Below, piece by piece: positions 1 to 7,436 of a stretch of 8,812 bases of DNA. The notes under the pieces are model-generated. The model did no database searches, was not told the DNA's origin, and saw only the letters and a list, made by a program, of their open reading frames with translations. Each line of letters opens with the position of its first letter. The stretch's first letter is position 1. The stretch spans positions 1 through 8,812 of the forward strand of contig WGAP01000038.1 of NCBI GenBank assembly GCA_015494775.1, read 5' to 3'. This DNA comes from Flavobacteriales bacterium (GTDB taxonomy: Bacteria; Bacteroidota; Bacteroidia; Flavobacteriales; Flavobacteriaceae). The position numbers and the translations under genes are program-made.

Positions 1-2
1 AG

Positions 3-530
3 GCCCCCAGCGACGAATTACAAATGGAATTGCAAAAGTTGAACCTCACTTGGATTTATGTGGGAAAGGTTTTGAAAACCAAATACGACCGGGCGGCTGC
101 GGCCAAAGTTTTGGATAAGTTGGAATATTTGCAAAACGAAGCCAAAAATATCGGAGATATGGCTACGGGACTTACCAAAAAGGATATTGCGAAGGTTATT
201 TTAACAGCAGCGGAAGCAAGAGTAATGCTCCAACGGATGAATCTTTATTTCATTGCCCACCGGGCACGAATTCTTAATCAAAATATCGAACAGAGATTTA
301 CCGAATCCATGAATAACCTTAAAAACGAAATCCAATTTCTTGAAAATTGGGAGGGTAATAACGATACTACCAATATGCTTTTGAATATGATTAAGGAACG
401 ATTTCGCTCATTTGGAAAGAATATATCCCTCAAAAGTAAAGTCTCGCCCCTCACGGCTGACATGGTAGCCGAAAATATGGATGAAGATTTGAAATTATTA
501 GTCAAAACCTTAAAAGAAAATGCTCAGTAA
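3..530 (+). CDS. Helical protein, possible PilJ-like domain, 5'-partial
   Basis: The reading frame is open from the first complete codon at position 3 to the TAA at 528-530. An ATG at 24 exists, but no ribosome binding site precedes it and the seven upstream codons read like a continuation of the same helix, so the true start probably lies left of the window. The visible protein is almost wholly alpha-helical and charged, with no membrane segment. Counting from the ATG, residues about 60-80 (AEARVMLQRMNLYFIAHRAR) resemble the AGRQRMLSQRMAKLYLL pattern of PilJ-type (type IV pili methyl-accepting chemotaxis transducer N-terminal) domains. The region before it, with a conserved-looking Trp and a coiled helix, and the region after it also fit the helix spacing of such domains. 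This is a resemblance by eye, not a proven match. If correct, the missing N-terminus should carry a signal peptide and a first repeat. Otherwise it is a hypothetical helical protein. A terminator follows directly, so it ends its transcript. Confidence 0.62.
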   Translation, partial: APSDELQMELQKLNLTWIYVGKVLKTKYDRAAAAKVLDKLEYLQNEAKNIGDMATGLTKKDIAKVILTAAEARVMLQRMNLYFIAHRARILNQNIEQRFTESMNNLKNEIQFLENWEGNNDTTNMLLNMIKERFRSFGKNISLKSKVSPLTADMVAENMDEDLKLLVKTLKENAQ

Positions 531-562
531 GTAATTTAATCCTTTAAGAAAATTGTCAACGG

Positions 563-596
563 AAAACGCCTTTTTGAAAGGCGTTTTTTGTTTTTT
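563..596 (+). terminator. Rho-independent terminator after the left-edge gene
   Basis: A perfect 11-bp stem (563-573 pairing with 577-587, core ACGCC/GGCGT) closes a 3-base loop. A T-rich tail follows to 596, interrupted by one G at 590. It lies 32 bases after the stop of the left gene and before the ketosynthase gene, so it separates the two transcripts. Confidence 0.88.
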
Positions 597-616
597 GAAG
601 TTCTACGTCTTTTTTG
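588..616 (+). promoter_or_regulatory. Putative Bacteroidota-type promoter for the ketosynthase-SusCD unit
   Basis: The sequence ending at 616 (CTTTTTTG at 609-616) keeps the TTTG half of the phylum's TAnnTTTG -7 box but not its TA. A TTG at 588-590 lies 18 bases upstream, a fitting distance for the -33 element. The -7-like box and the 12 bases after it match the better box at 6223-6230, and both sit just after a terminator. The TTG overlaps the terminator's T-rich tail. Transcription would begin about 40-45 bases before the ATG at 667. Inferred from position and similarity only. Confidence 0.4.
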
Positions 617-635
617 TAAATTAGCCCTCAAACAG

Positions 636-650
636 CCTTATTTTATAAGG
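636..650. repeat. Short perfect inverted repeat in the ketosynthase leader
   Basis: CCTTAT (636-641) and ATAAGG (645-650) form a perfect 6-bp inverted repeat around TTT. It lies between the putative promoter and the ATG at 667, ending 16 bases before it. It could be a small mRNA hairpin or a dimeric regulator's half-sites. It is short and AT-rich, so chance is quite possible. The AAGG in the right arm is too far from the ATG to be a normal ribosome binding site. Confidence 0.3.
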
Positions 651-666
651 AACAAAAGTTACATTT

Positions 667-1680
667 ATGTATAGTTCAAAGGTTATCGGGTTAGGGAAAT
701 ATGTGCCCGAGCGGACGGTTCCCAACGAAGAATTAACCCGGTATATGGAAACATCCGACGCCTGGATACGGGAGCGTACGGGTATCGAAGAACGCCACTG
801 GGTGGAAGAAGGCGACGGAAATACCACGTCCACCATGGCGGCAAAAGCTTCGAAAATCGCTTTGGAACGTGCAGGGTTGAAACCCAAAGACATTGATTTT
901 ATTGTTTTTGCCACATTAAGTCCCGAACATTATTTTCCGGGTTCGGGTGTGCTATTGCAAGAACAACTGGGATGCGACACCATCGGAGCTTTGGATGTGC
1001 GCAACCAATGTAGCGGCTTTGTTTATGCCACCGCCGTGGCCGACCAATTTATCCGTAGCGGGATGTATAAAAACATTTTGGTCGTGGGTTCCGAAGTGCA
1101 ATCCACTGGCTTGGATTTGAGTACCCGCGGCCGGGGCGTAGCCGTGATTTTCGGCGATGGCGCCGGAGCCATGATTTTGACGCGCGACAAGGATACTTCG
1201 CGCGGATATTTGGCCCATTCGTTGCATTCCGAAGGTAAATACGCCATGGAATTGGCCGTTAAAACTCCCGGAAGTTCTTTCCCTTCGGCGAAACTTGTTG
1301 AATTTTTAAAGGAAAACCCCGAAGATATTTCCCATTATCCTTATATGAACGGCAATTTTGTGTTCAAACATGCCGTAGTGAGGTTTCAGGAGGCCATCGT
1401 GGAAGTTTTGACCAAGGCCGGCCTTTCACCTTCCGAGGTGGATTTGCTTATTCCGCATCAGGCCAATTTGCGCATTTCGCAGTTTGTCCAACGCCAACTG
1501 GGGTTGCGGGATGATCAAATATTTAACAATATTCAAAAATACGGAAACACCACGGCGGCATCCATCCCCATCGCATTGACCGAAGCATGGGAAGCAGGCC
1601 GCATCAAAGAAGGTGATATTGTGCTCCAAGCGGCTTTCGGTAGCGGATTTACTTGGGGAGCCAATCTTATCAAATGGTAA
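667..1680 (+). CDS. fabH: 3-oxoacyl-ACP synthase III (KAS III / FabH-like)
   Basis: A thiolase-fold ketosynthase of 337 residues, cytoplasmic. Family enzymes condense an acyl-CoA starter with malonyl-ACP to begin fatty-acid or related chain synthesis. The complete catalytic triad is visible: Cys115 in RNQCSGFVYA, His264 in LIPHQANLRI and Asn294 in YGNTTAASIP. The N-terminal GLGKYVPER, the DAWIRERTGIEER segment (31-43), GDGAGA (174-179) and the C-terminal FGSGFTWG (324-331) are also typical. It is about 20 residues longer than E. coli FabH (317), mainly from an insert around residues 205-230. The RNQCSGF active-site context recalls a KAS III subgroup found beside the housekeeping FabH in many bacteria, so it may be a specialised paralogue rather than the main fatty-acid initiator. 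The ATG at 667 lacks a good Shine-Dalgarno sequence, common in this phylum. It follows a terminator and putative promoter, and stops only 3 bases before the SusC-like gene, suggesting cotranscription. The starter substrate cannot be read from the sequence. Confidence 0.95.
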   Translation: MYSSKVIGLGKYVPERTVPNEELTRYMETSDAWIRERTGIEERHWVEEGDGNTTSTMAAKASKIALERAGLKPKDIDFIVFATLSPEHYFPGSGVLLQEQLGCDTIGALDVRNQCSGFVYATAVADQFIRSGMYKNILVVGSEVQSTGLDLSTRGRGVAVIFGDGAGAMILTRDKDTSRGYLAHSLHSEGKYAMELAVKTPGSSFPSAKLVEFLKENPEDISHYPYMNGNFVFKHAVVRFQEAIVEVLTKAGLSPSEVDLLIPHQANLRISQFVQRQLGLRDDQIFNNIQKYGNTTAASIPIALTEAWEAGRIKEGDIVLQAAFGSGFTWGANLIKW

Positions 1681-1683
1681 ATT

Positions 1684-4600
1684 ATGATGAAAACAACTAA
1701 CCTAAATTCATGCCATATGTCAACTAAATTATCTATGAGGAAAACCGTGCTCGCATTGATGCTCGGTTTCGGAATGATGTTCTACGCTATGGCACAGAAG
1801 TCGGTTATCAAAGGGATTGTGAAAGACAATACCGGCGAACCGCTTCCCAGTGCCGAAGTGGTAGTTACGGAAACGAGAACAGGTACGGTTACGGACTTCG
1901 ACGGTAAGTTTCAAATCGAAGCCCAACAAGGCCAACACCTGAAAGTTACTTACATGGGTTACAAAACCAAAACGGTGCTGATCAATTCCAATGCCATGGT
2001 TATCGTTTTGGAACCCGATGCCATCGGTTTGGACCAAGTGGTTGTTACCGGTACTTCGGGAGCCGCCACCAAAAAACAATTGGGTTCCACCATCGAAACC
2101 ATCAAGGCCTCGGATTTGGGTCAGCGCGAAGCCACCACGGTAACCGAAGCTTTGCAAGGCCAAATTTCGGGTGCTTACATTACGCGTAACAATGGTGCAC
2201 CCGACGGTAACATTTCGGTTCGTTTGCGCGGAACAAGTACCATTTTGGGTAGTTCCGAACCCTTGATTATGATTGATGGAATGATTGTGAACAACGAAGA
2301 CCGCGGTATCACCGGATTCGGTTCGCACACGCAAAACGCATTGGTGGATTTGGATTTGGAAGACATCGACCACATCGAAGTATTGAAAGGGCCCGCCGCA
2401 TCGGCCATTTACGGTTCTATTGCTAGCAATGGTATCATTAACATTATTACAAAAAAAGGACGAAGCGGAGCGCCTTCGGTAAGTTTTACTTCGCGCTTCG
2501 ATTACAGCTCGGTGCGCAAGTTCAAACCCTTGAACTCGGTTAATTTGTACAAAAACACCAATTCGGGTACCATTGAATCCTTGCCCGCTTCGGTCAACGG
2601 AACCACCTTGGGCCGTTACGACTGGGGTAAAGAATATATTTTCACCAAGGCGCCCGGCTATTACAATTCCGTACAAGTTACCGGCGGAACGGCCAAAACC
2701 CGTTATTTGATCAGCGGTGGTATGCTGAACAACAACGGCGTTTTGCGCAATACCTCCTTCGACCGCAAAAACTTTAAGGTCAAATTATCCCAAAAATTGG
2801 GTAAATACATCGATGTAACCGGTTCGTTGTACTATGCCCGCACGCATTCCAAGGAAATTCCCTTCGGAGATTCCTGGATTGCCAACCCGATGATCGGTTA
2901 TATGTTCGGTGATAATATGGTTAAACCCGAACCCAACGATCGGGGGGTTTATCCTGTAATCCGTAAGGTTCCTTCGACCGACCCGCAAGGAGGTTTGTAT
3001 TATTTGGATTATTCGGGAACAGGCGGTCAGCAATGGTGGGGCAACCCTTGGGAAGCCATCGACCTGACTGATATGCATTTGTATGGCAACCGGATGATTT
3101 CCGACATTCAAGTAAATGTTAAACCGATTGACGGATTGAACATTAAATACAGCTTCGGTTACGACTATTCGGCCGTGAAGCAACATTTCCGTTTGCCCTA
3201 CAACTTTACCAGCGACCGCAACGGACGTTTGGCCAAGTCCAATAGCTTTACCCGCATCATGAACTCGGCTATCGACGCATCTTATACCTATAATATTTTC
3301 GATAAATTAAAAGCCACTACGGGTATCGGATACAATTACCTGTATCGTGGATTGGAAACCTATCATGTGTCGCAAAATGCGGTTCCGCTGTTCGACAATA
3401 TTCAGGTTTTCAACGGCGACAATGCCACGTCCAACGGCATTTATGAACGAGCCCTGTGGGGAGGTTACATCCAACAAGTGTTTAACTTCGATGACACTTT
3501 CTTCCTGACTTTGGCCGGCCGTCAAGACGGCGCATCCACCTTCGGTAAAAATCAACGCAACCAATTCTATCCGAAAGTTTCGGCTTCGTTGGTTTTGTCC
3601 AATCTCGATTTCTTCAAAAACAATTTGAAATTCGTCAATGAATTCAAATTGCGTGGTGCTTACGGTGAGGCCGGTAACCTTTCGGTATTGGACCGCCCGA
3701 CCTTGAACTATATGTACCTCGGCACCTTGTTTAGTTCGGGCGATTATTTGGGTCAAACCACCTACATGCCGCAAACGGCCGACGGTAACGCCGACATTCG
3801 TCCCGAACGAAGCAAAGAATTGGAATTCGGTTTTGATGCATCCATGTTCAAAGGACGCTTCGGTGTTCAATTTACCTATTACAAACAAAACATCAAGGAT
3901 TTGGTGTTGAACCGCGTTTTGGCTCCGTCCACCGGTTTCACCAGTCGTTTCGAAAATGTGGGTTCGGTGGAAAACAAAGGTATTGAACTTACCTTGACCG
4001 GAACGCCCGTTCAAACCACCGATTTCAAATGGGATATTACCGCTACGTATTCCACCAACAAAAACCGCGCCTATGACATTCCCGGATATCGTATCCAAAT
4101 GGCCGGTTTCGGCGGTACTTCCGTAGTACAGGAAGGACAACCCATCGGTGCGTTCTACCTGTATTATTATGCAACCGACAGCAATGGAAATTGGGTTCTG
4201 GACGCCAACGGCAATCCGCAACGTGCCCGTGGTCATTACGAAGACCAAGACGGCGACGGCTTTGCCGAAACGGCCGTTCAGGATTTTGACACCAACGGTC
4301 AACCCACCGGTCAATTGCTGCGTAAAATCGTAGGCGACCCGCATCCCGATTATATCGCTTCGTTGGGTCAAACATTCTCCTACAAAAACTTCTCGTTGCG
4401 TGTAACCCTCGAAGCCGTTCAAGGATTCGACGTATTGGATTGGGATAAACGTATGGCCTACAAATTCCCCATCGGTCAATTCTACGGCGAAGAATTGCAA
4501 CTGGTTCACGACGGGGTAAAAAATCCCGGATGGTACGGTAACCGTTTCGTCATTTGGCAATCCTTCCTGGAAGACGGTTCCTTTATCAAATTGCGCGAAG

Positions 4601-4812
4601 TTTCGCTCTCGTACAAATTCAAACCTTCCTGGAAAACCGTTAAGCAAGTTCGCTTTACCCTTTCGGGAACCAATTTGTTCTCGTGGGATAAATATTGGGG
4701 CATGGATCCCGAAGTTAACTATATGGGACGCAGCAATGTGGGCCGTTCGCAAGACTTCGGCGGCATTCCCATTCCGCGTGTGTTCAGTGCCAGTGTAAAT
4801 ATTAAACTCTAA
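1684..4812 (+). CDS. SusC/RagA-like TonB-linked outer-membrane transporter
   Basis: A TonB-dependent channel of the SusC/RagA type, importing a bound nutrient (glycan or peptide) across the outer membrane together with the SusD-like protein encoded next. The 1042 residues run as follows: signal peptide about 18-37, ending in AMA before Gln38; carboxypeptidase-regulatory-like beta-sandwich about 41-110 (VIKGIVKDNTGEPLPSAEVV); TonB-box-like LDQVVVTG 116-123; plug about 125-258, with the SusC signature IEVLKGPAASAIYGS at 231-245 and GIINIITKKG at 250-259; then the beta-barrel to the C-terminal strand RVFSASVNIKL. DQDGDG (854-859) and GDPHPDY (884-890) are at the usual late-barrel loop of this family. 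Three starts are possible: ATG 1684 (or 1687), 1717 and 1735. The last gives the shortest normal signal peptide, but long n-regions are common in SusC proteins. The gene begins 3 bases after the ketosynthase stop and shows no separate promoter. Codons are rich in AAC, TTC and GAC, suggesting high expression. Substrate unknown. Confidence 0.96.
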   Translation: MMKTTNLNSCHMSTKLSMRKTVLALMLGFGMMFYAMAQKSVIKGIVKDNTGEPLPSAEVVVTETRTGTVTDFDGKFQIEAQQGQHLKVTYMGYKTKTVLINSNAMVIVLEPDAIGLDQVVVTGTSGAATKKQLGSTIETIKASDLGQREATTVTEALQGQISGAYITRNNGAPDGNISVRLRGTSTILGSSEPLIMIDGMIVNNEDRGITGFGSHTQNALVDLDLEDIDHIEVLKGPAASAIYGSIASNGIINIITKKGRSGAPSVSFTSRFDYSSVRKFKPLNSVNLYKNTNSGTIESLPASVNGTTLGRYDWGKEYIFTKAPGYYNSVQVTGGTAKTRYLISGGMLNNNGVLRNTSFDRKNFKVKLSQKLGKYIDVTGSLYYARTHSKEIPFGDSWIANPMIGYMFGDNMVKPEPNDRGVYPVIRKVPSTDPQGGLYYLDYSGTGGQQWWGNPWEAIDLTDMHLYGNRMISDIQVNVKPIDGLNIKYSFGYDYSAVKQHFRLPYNFTSDRNGRLAKSNSFTRIMNSAIDASYTYNIFDKLKATTGIGYNYLYRGLETYHVSQNAVPLFDNIQVFNGDNATSNGIYERALWGGYIQQVFNFDDTFFLTLAGRQDGASTFGKNQRNQFYPKVSASLVLSNLDFFKNNLKFVNEFKLRGAYGEAGNLSVLDRPTLNYMYLGTLFSSGDYLGQTTYMPQTADGNADIRPERSKELEFGFDASMFKGRFGVQFTYYKQNIKDLVLNRVLAPSTGFTSRFENVGSVENKGIELTLTGTPVQTTDFKWDITATYSTNKNRAYDIPGYRIQMAGFGGTSVVQEGQPIGAFYLYYYATDSNGNWVLDANGNPQRARGHYEDQDGDGFAETAVQDFDTNGQPTGQLLRKIVGDPHPDYIASLGQTFSYKNFSLRVTLEAVQGFDVLDWDKRMAYKFPIGQFYGEELQLVHDGVKNPGWYGNRFVIWQSFLEDGSFIKLREVSLSYKFKPSWKTVKQVRFTLSGTNLFSWDKYWGMDPEVNYMGRSNVGRSQDFGGIPIPRVFSASVNIKL

Positions 4813-4826
4813 AATTTGAAAGGACT

Positions 4827-6167
4827 ATGAAAAATTTAGCCATAAAAATTCTGTTCTTACTGGGAATGGTTGCCTTGGCAGGCGCCTGTAAGACGGAATT
4901 CGACAATCACAATGCGGCCAGCGAAGCTGCCGTTTTGCAAACCCCCGATGCCTATCCGGGCATGGTGTTGGGCTTGACCAAACACTTTACCTTGCACGCC
5001 CTTCCCGAAATCGCCCGCGGCCCGGGTGTGGTATCGCGCGAAATCGGTGCTACCAATACCTACACCACCGAAAACGAACTGGAATCGGGTAGTATTCCCA
5101 ACGACAATTCCAGCATCGCCCGTCTGTGGCGCTATCTGCACTACGAACGCGGTGTAGCCGAAAAAATCACCGATAATATCGATGATGTGGTTTTCCCCAA
5201 CGATGCCGAAAAAGCAGGAATCAAGGCCTACGCCTACTTTTTCCGTGGGCTTACCACCGGTTATTTGGGCATGTATTGGGAACAAGCCACCGTGGTGAAT
5301 GATCCCGACAACAAAGCCGAATTCAAAAGCCGCTCCGATGTGTTGAACGCGGCCATCGATTACCTGAACCAAGCCCAATCCGTCCTGTCATCCCAGGCAG
5401 GTAGCGCCGATTATATCAATAATCTGGTTTCCGCGCAATTTTCCATCGAAGATGTGCTGCATGCCTTGAAAGCCCGTTACTACCTGGAATTGGGCGATTA
5501 CGGCAATGTCATCACCGAAGCCGATGCCGTGGATTTGAGCAAAGCTTCGGTTTGGACCTTCGACGGAAGTTCGTCCGACCAAAACCCTATTTGGAAACTG
5601 CAATACGATGCCGGCGCAAGTGAACGCTACAAAGCCCTCGACGGTATGGGCGTTACGCCCGAAGCCGGCGACGGACGCCTGGCTTTCTACACCAACGGCG
5701 CTACGGGCATCACGACCGAAACCTGCGGCTATAATACGCTCTACTTGAAAGGTTTCTGGTTTACCAGTACGGACCCTATTCCCGTATATCTGCCCGACGA
5801 AGTCAAATTGATGAAAGCCGAAGCTTATGCCCAACAAGGCGGCGCCAATTTGGCGAATGCCGTTACTTTGATCGATGAAGTCCGTACCGACAACAGCGAT
5901 ATTTTCGGCGTTAATGCCAATTTGGGCGTTTGGACGGGTAATACGTCGAGCCAGCAAGATGTTTTGGATCAAATTTTCTACAACTATGCCATGGAATGCT
6001 TCTTCCAAGGCGTGCGTTGGAATGCCCACAAACGTATCTATCCCGATTATTTGAACGGCGTTACGCCGCCGGTGGATTGTGCCAAAATGCGCTCGCGCAA
6101 CTTCTTCCCTTACCCCGAAGACGAAAAGGCCAACAACACCAACACACCGGCCGATCCCGCCATCTGA
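4827..6167 (+). CDS. SusD/RagB-like surface lipoprotein
   Basis: The substrate-binding lid partner of the SusC-like channel, expected on the outer face of the outer membrane. The 446 residues start with a lipoprotein signal peptide (MKNLAIKILFLLGMVALAGA) and lipidated Cys21; the Lys and acidic residues after Cys21 (KTEFD) agree with surface export in this phylum. SusD-type helical segments are visible at about 134-154 (AYAYFFRGLTTGYLGMY), 210-233 (LKARYYLELGDY), 325-353 (EVKLMKAEAYAQQG, then LIDEVRTDN) and 378-403, where YAMECFFQGVRWNAHKR matches the family's ER-x-EL-x-FEG-x-R-x-DL-x-R element in degenerate form. The C-terminal RNFFPYPEDEKANN corresponds to the family's FPIPQSEIDAN ending. 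At 446 residues it is on the short side for SusD (often about 500 or more). AAAGGA at 4819-4824 lies only 2 bases from the ATG, too close for an ideal ribosome binding site. It follows the SusC-like gene by 14 bases, and a strong terminator ends the unit. Confidence 0.93.
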   Translation: MKNLAIKILFLLGMVALAGACKTEFDNHNAASEAAVLQTPDAYPGMVLGLTKHFTLHALPEIARGPGVVSREIGATNTYTTENELESGSIPNDNSSIARLWRYLHYERGVAEKITDNIDDVVFPNDAEKAGIKAYAYFFRGLTTGYLGMYWEQATVVNDPDNKAEFKSRSDVLNAAIDYLNQAQSVLSSQAGSADYINNLVSAQFSIEDVLHALKARYYLELGDYGNVITEADAVDLSKASVWTFDGSSSDQNPIWKLQYDAGASERYKALDGMGVTPEAGDGRLAFYTNGATGITTETCGYNTLYLKGFWFTSTDPIPVYLPDEVKLMKAEAYAQQGGANLANAVTLIDEVRTDNSDIFGVNANLGVWTGNTSSQQDVLDQIFYNYAMECFFQGVRWNAHKRIYPDYLNGVTPPVDCAKMRSRNFFPYPEDEKANNTNTPADPAI

Positions 6168-6188
6168 TCGTTTGGAACAGCCATATAG

Positions 6189-6218
6189 AAAACCGCCCTT
6201 TTTCGGGGCGGTTTTTTT
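6189..6218 (+). terminator. Rho-independent terminator after the SusD-like gene
   Basis: A perfect 10-bp stem (6189-6198 with 6206-6215, core CCGCCC/GGGCGG) has a 7-base loop and runs into seven consecutive T (6212-6218). It begins 21 bases after the SusD stop and closes the ketosynthase-SusCD transcript. Confidence 0.9.
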
Positions 6219-6222
6219 ATCT

Positions 6223-6230
6223 TATTTTTG
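6223..6230 (+). promoter_or_regulatory. Putative -7 box (TATTTTTG) for the transferase cluster
   Basis: TATTTTTG fits the Bacteroidota -7 consensus TAnnTTTG exactly and sits just after the SusD terminator. No TTG is found 17-23 bases upstream, where the GC-rich terminator arm lies, so the -33 element is weak or absent. The start codon of the next gene is 45 bases downstream. The box and the following TAAATAAGCCC are nearly identical to the sequence at 611-628. Confidence 0.5.
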
Positions 6231-6275
6231 TAAATAAGCCCTTGGGAATAATCGTGAACAAATCAGCGTAAACTA

Positions 6276-7436
6276 TTGAAAAAAAATCCGAAATATAAAA
6301 TTGGCGTCGTATATTTTGATGACATACATATTGTTCCGCATTTTATCGGGCCGGTAAAAGCATTTTTCAACGATCCGGATTTCGAAACGCATATTTTGAC
6401 CCATCAGGGGGAAAATGATTTTTTGTTCGAATCCCTGGAACGGCTTCATCTTCCGCCGGATTTGGTCAAACAGTTGCCTACCTACGGGTATCGTCGCATT
6501 GTCGAGCGGATAAAAGGGCGCAAAATACCGAGCCCTTATTATCTTTTCAAAAAACACCGGAAGAAATTGCTTGGCGAATTCGATGTTTTGATTTTCAATG
6601 ATATTAATCACGAATTCTTGCATCGAAACAGGCAGGGTGACCATCCCCGCTTTGTGCTGTTGATGCACGGAGCCGGCGACGGCGAATATTTGATAGGGAA
6701 CCGGTACAGGGACGCAGTGTCCAAATTCGATTTGATTACAACTTCGGGTCCGAAAATAACCGATTATTTCGGGAAAATGAACCTTCCGCAAACGCAAATT
6801 GTTGCTTGTGGCTACCAAAAATTCGATGTTATCGACGAGAGCGTCAAGCATCGTTTTTTTGATAACGACAAACCGGTGGTTTTATATAACCCGCATTTCA
6901 AAAGAAATTTATCCTCCTGGTACCGGTTCGGGCTCCGAATATTGGAATTTTTTTACCGGAACAAGGACTTCAATTTGATTTTTGCTCCGCATATTAATTT
7001 GTTCAACAAACGCGGTTTTTTAAAGCCCGAAATAATCCCGCAAAAATATTTCGAAGCCGCCAACATACGGATTGATTTGGGCGGCAAACATTCGGTCAAT
7101 ATGGATTATACCTTGGCCGCCGATATTTACCTCGGGGATGTTTCCAGTCAGATTTACGAATTTTTGTATCGATTGCGTCCGGCCGTTTTTATCAATACGC
7201 ACAAGAAAGATTGGCAAAACGATCCGCACTATGCCCATTGGCAAACCGGCAAGGTTATCGATGATTTGGAAAATTTGAACCGGTTACTCCAAACCGCATC
7301 GCAATGGCATAAAGATTATACGGACAAGCAGAAGGAACTTATGGCATATACGTTTAGGCCGGTAAACAAAGGTGAAGCGTCCGAAAACATCAAACGGGCG
7401 GTCAAAGCATTGTTGACGAACAATAGCCGTAGGTAA
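6276..7436 (+). CDS. Glycerophosphotransferase/glycosyltransferase-like protein, copy 1
   Basis: A 386-residue protein resembling the CDP-glycerol glycerophosphotransferase (TagB/TagF, Glyphos_transf) group of GT-B-like enzymes, which transfer polyol-phosphate or sugar units in envelope polymer synthesis. Family-like elements appear in order: LLMHGAGD with His131 (compare HG-T in TagF), CGYQKFD at 178-184 (compare G-x-PR-x-D), VLYNPHFK at 202-209 (compare LY-x-PT-x-R), IFAPH with His239 (compare the KPH motif) and ADIYLGDVSSQIYEF at 282-296 (compare D-DYSS-x-x-F). No signal peptide or membrane segment is seen, so it probably acts at the inner face of the cytoplasmic membrane. The start is TTG at 6276: an in-frame TGA lies at 6255, no in-frame ATG is near, and the conserved N-terminus (KIGVVYFDDIHIVPHFIG) aligns to residue 2 onward of copy 2. 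Donor and acceptor are unknown, and the bacterial teichoic-acid role need not apply in Bacteroidota. Codons are more A/T-ending than in the SusCD genes. Confidence 0.85.
   Translation: MKKNPKYKIGVVYFDDIHIVPHFIGPVKAFFNDPDFETHILTHQGENDFLFESLERLHLPPDLVKQLPTYGYRRIVERIKGRKIPSPYYLFKKHRKKLLGEFDVLIFNDINHEFLHRNRQGDHPRFVLLMHGAGDGEYLIGNRYRDAVSKFDLITTSGPKITDYFGKMNLPQTQIVACGYQKFDVIDESVKHRFFDNDKPVVLYNPHFKRNLSSWYRFGLRILEFFYRNKDFNLIFAPHINLFNKRGFLKPEIIPQKYFEAANIRIDLGGKHSVNMDYTLAADIYLGDVSSQIYEFLYRLRPAVFINTHKKDWQNDPHYAHWQTGKVIDDLENLNRLLQTASQWHKDYTDKQKELMAYTFRPVNKGEASENIKRAVKALLTNNSRR

Noticed and set aside
1500..1683. A dedicated promoter for the SusC-like gene in the ketosynthase 3' end
   Set aside because: I looked for TAnnTTTG with a TTG 17-23 bases upstream and found no convincing match.
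1729..2676. A 315-codon minus-strand frame opposite the SusC signal peptide and plug region
   Set aside because: The + strand encodes unmistakable SusC domains here. The minus frame is a codon-bias shadow without recognisable motifs or a promoter.
4243..4260. DQDGDG loop in the SusC-like barrel as a novel calcium site
   Set aside because: A D-x-NGDG-type loop just before the G-x-P-x-P-D-Y element is common in SusC-family barrels, so it is not a special feature of this protein.
3307..4752. A 481-codon open frame on the minus strand inside the SusC-like gene
   Set aside because: It lies fully antisense to a strongly supported gene, its translation is low-complexity and unlike any family I know, and long antisense frames are expected from the biased codons of the SusC gene.
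5388..6029. A 213-codon minus-strand frame opposite the SusD-like gene
   Set aside because: Antisense shadow of a gene with clear SusD helices and C-terminal motif; no motif of its own.
5996..6271. A 91-codon + strand frame overlapping the SusD 3' end
   Set aside because: It runs out of frame through the end of SusD, then straight through the strong terminator at 6189-6218. The translation is Arg-rich and has no family look.
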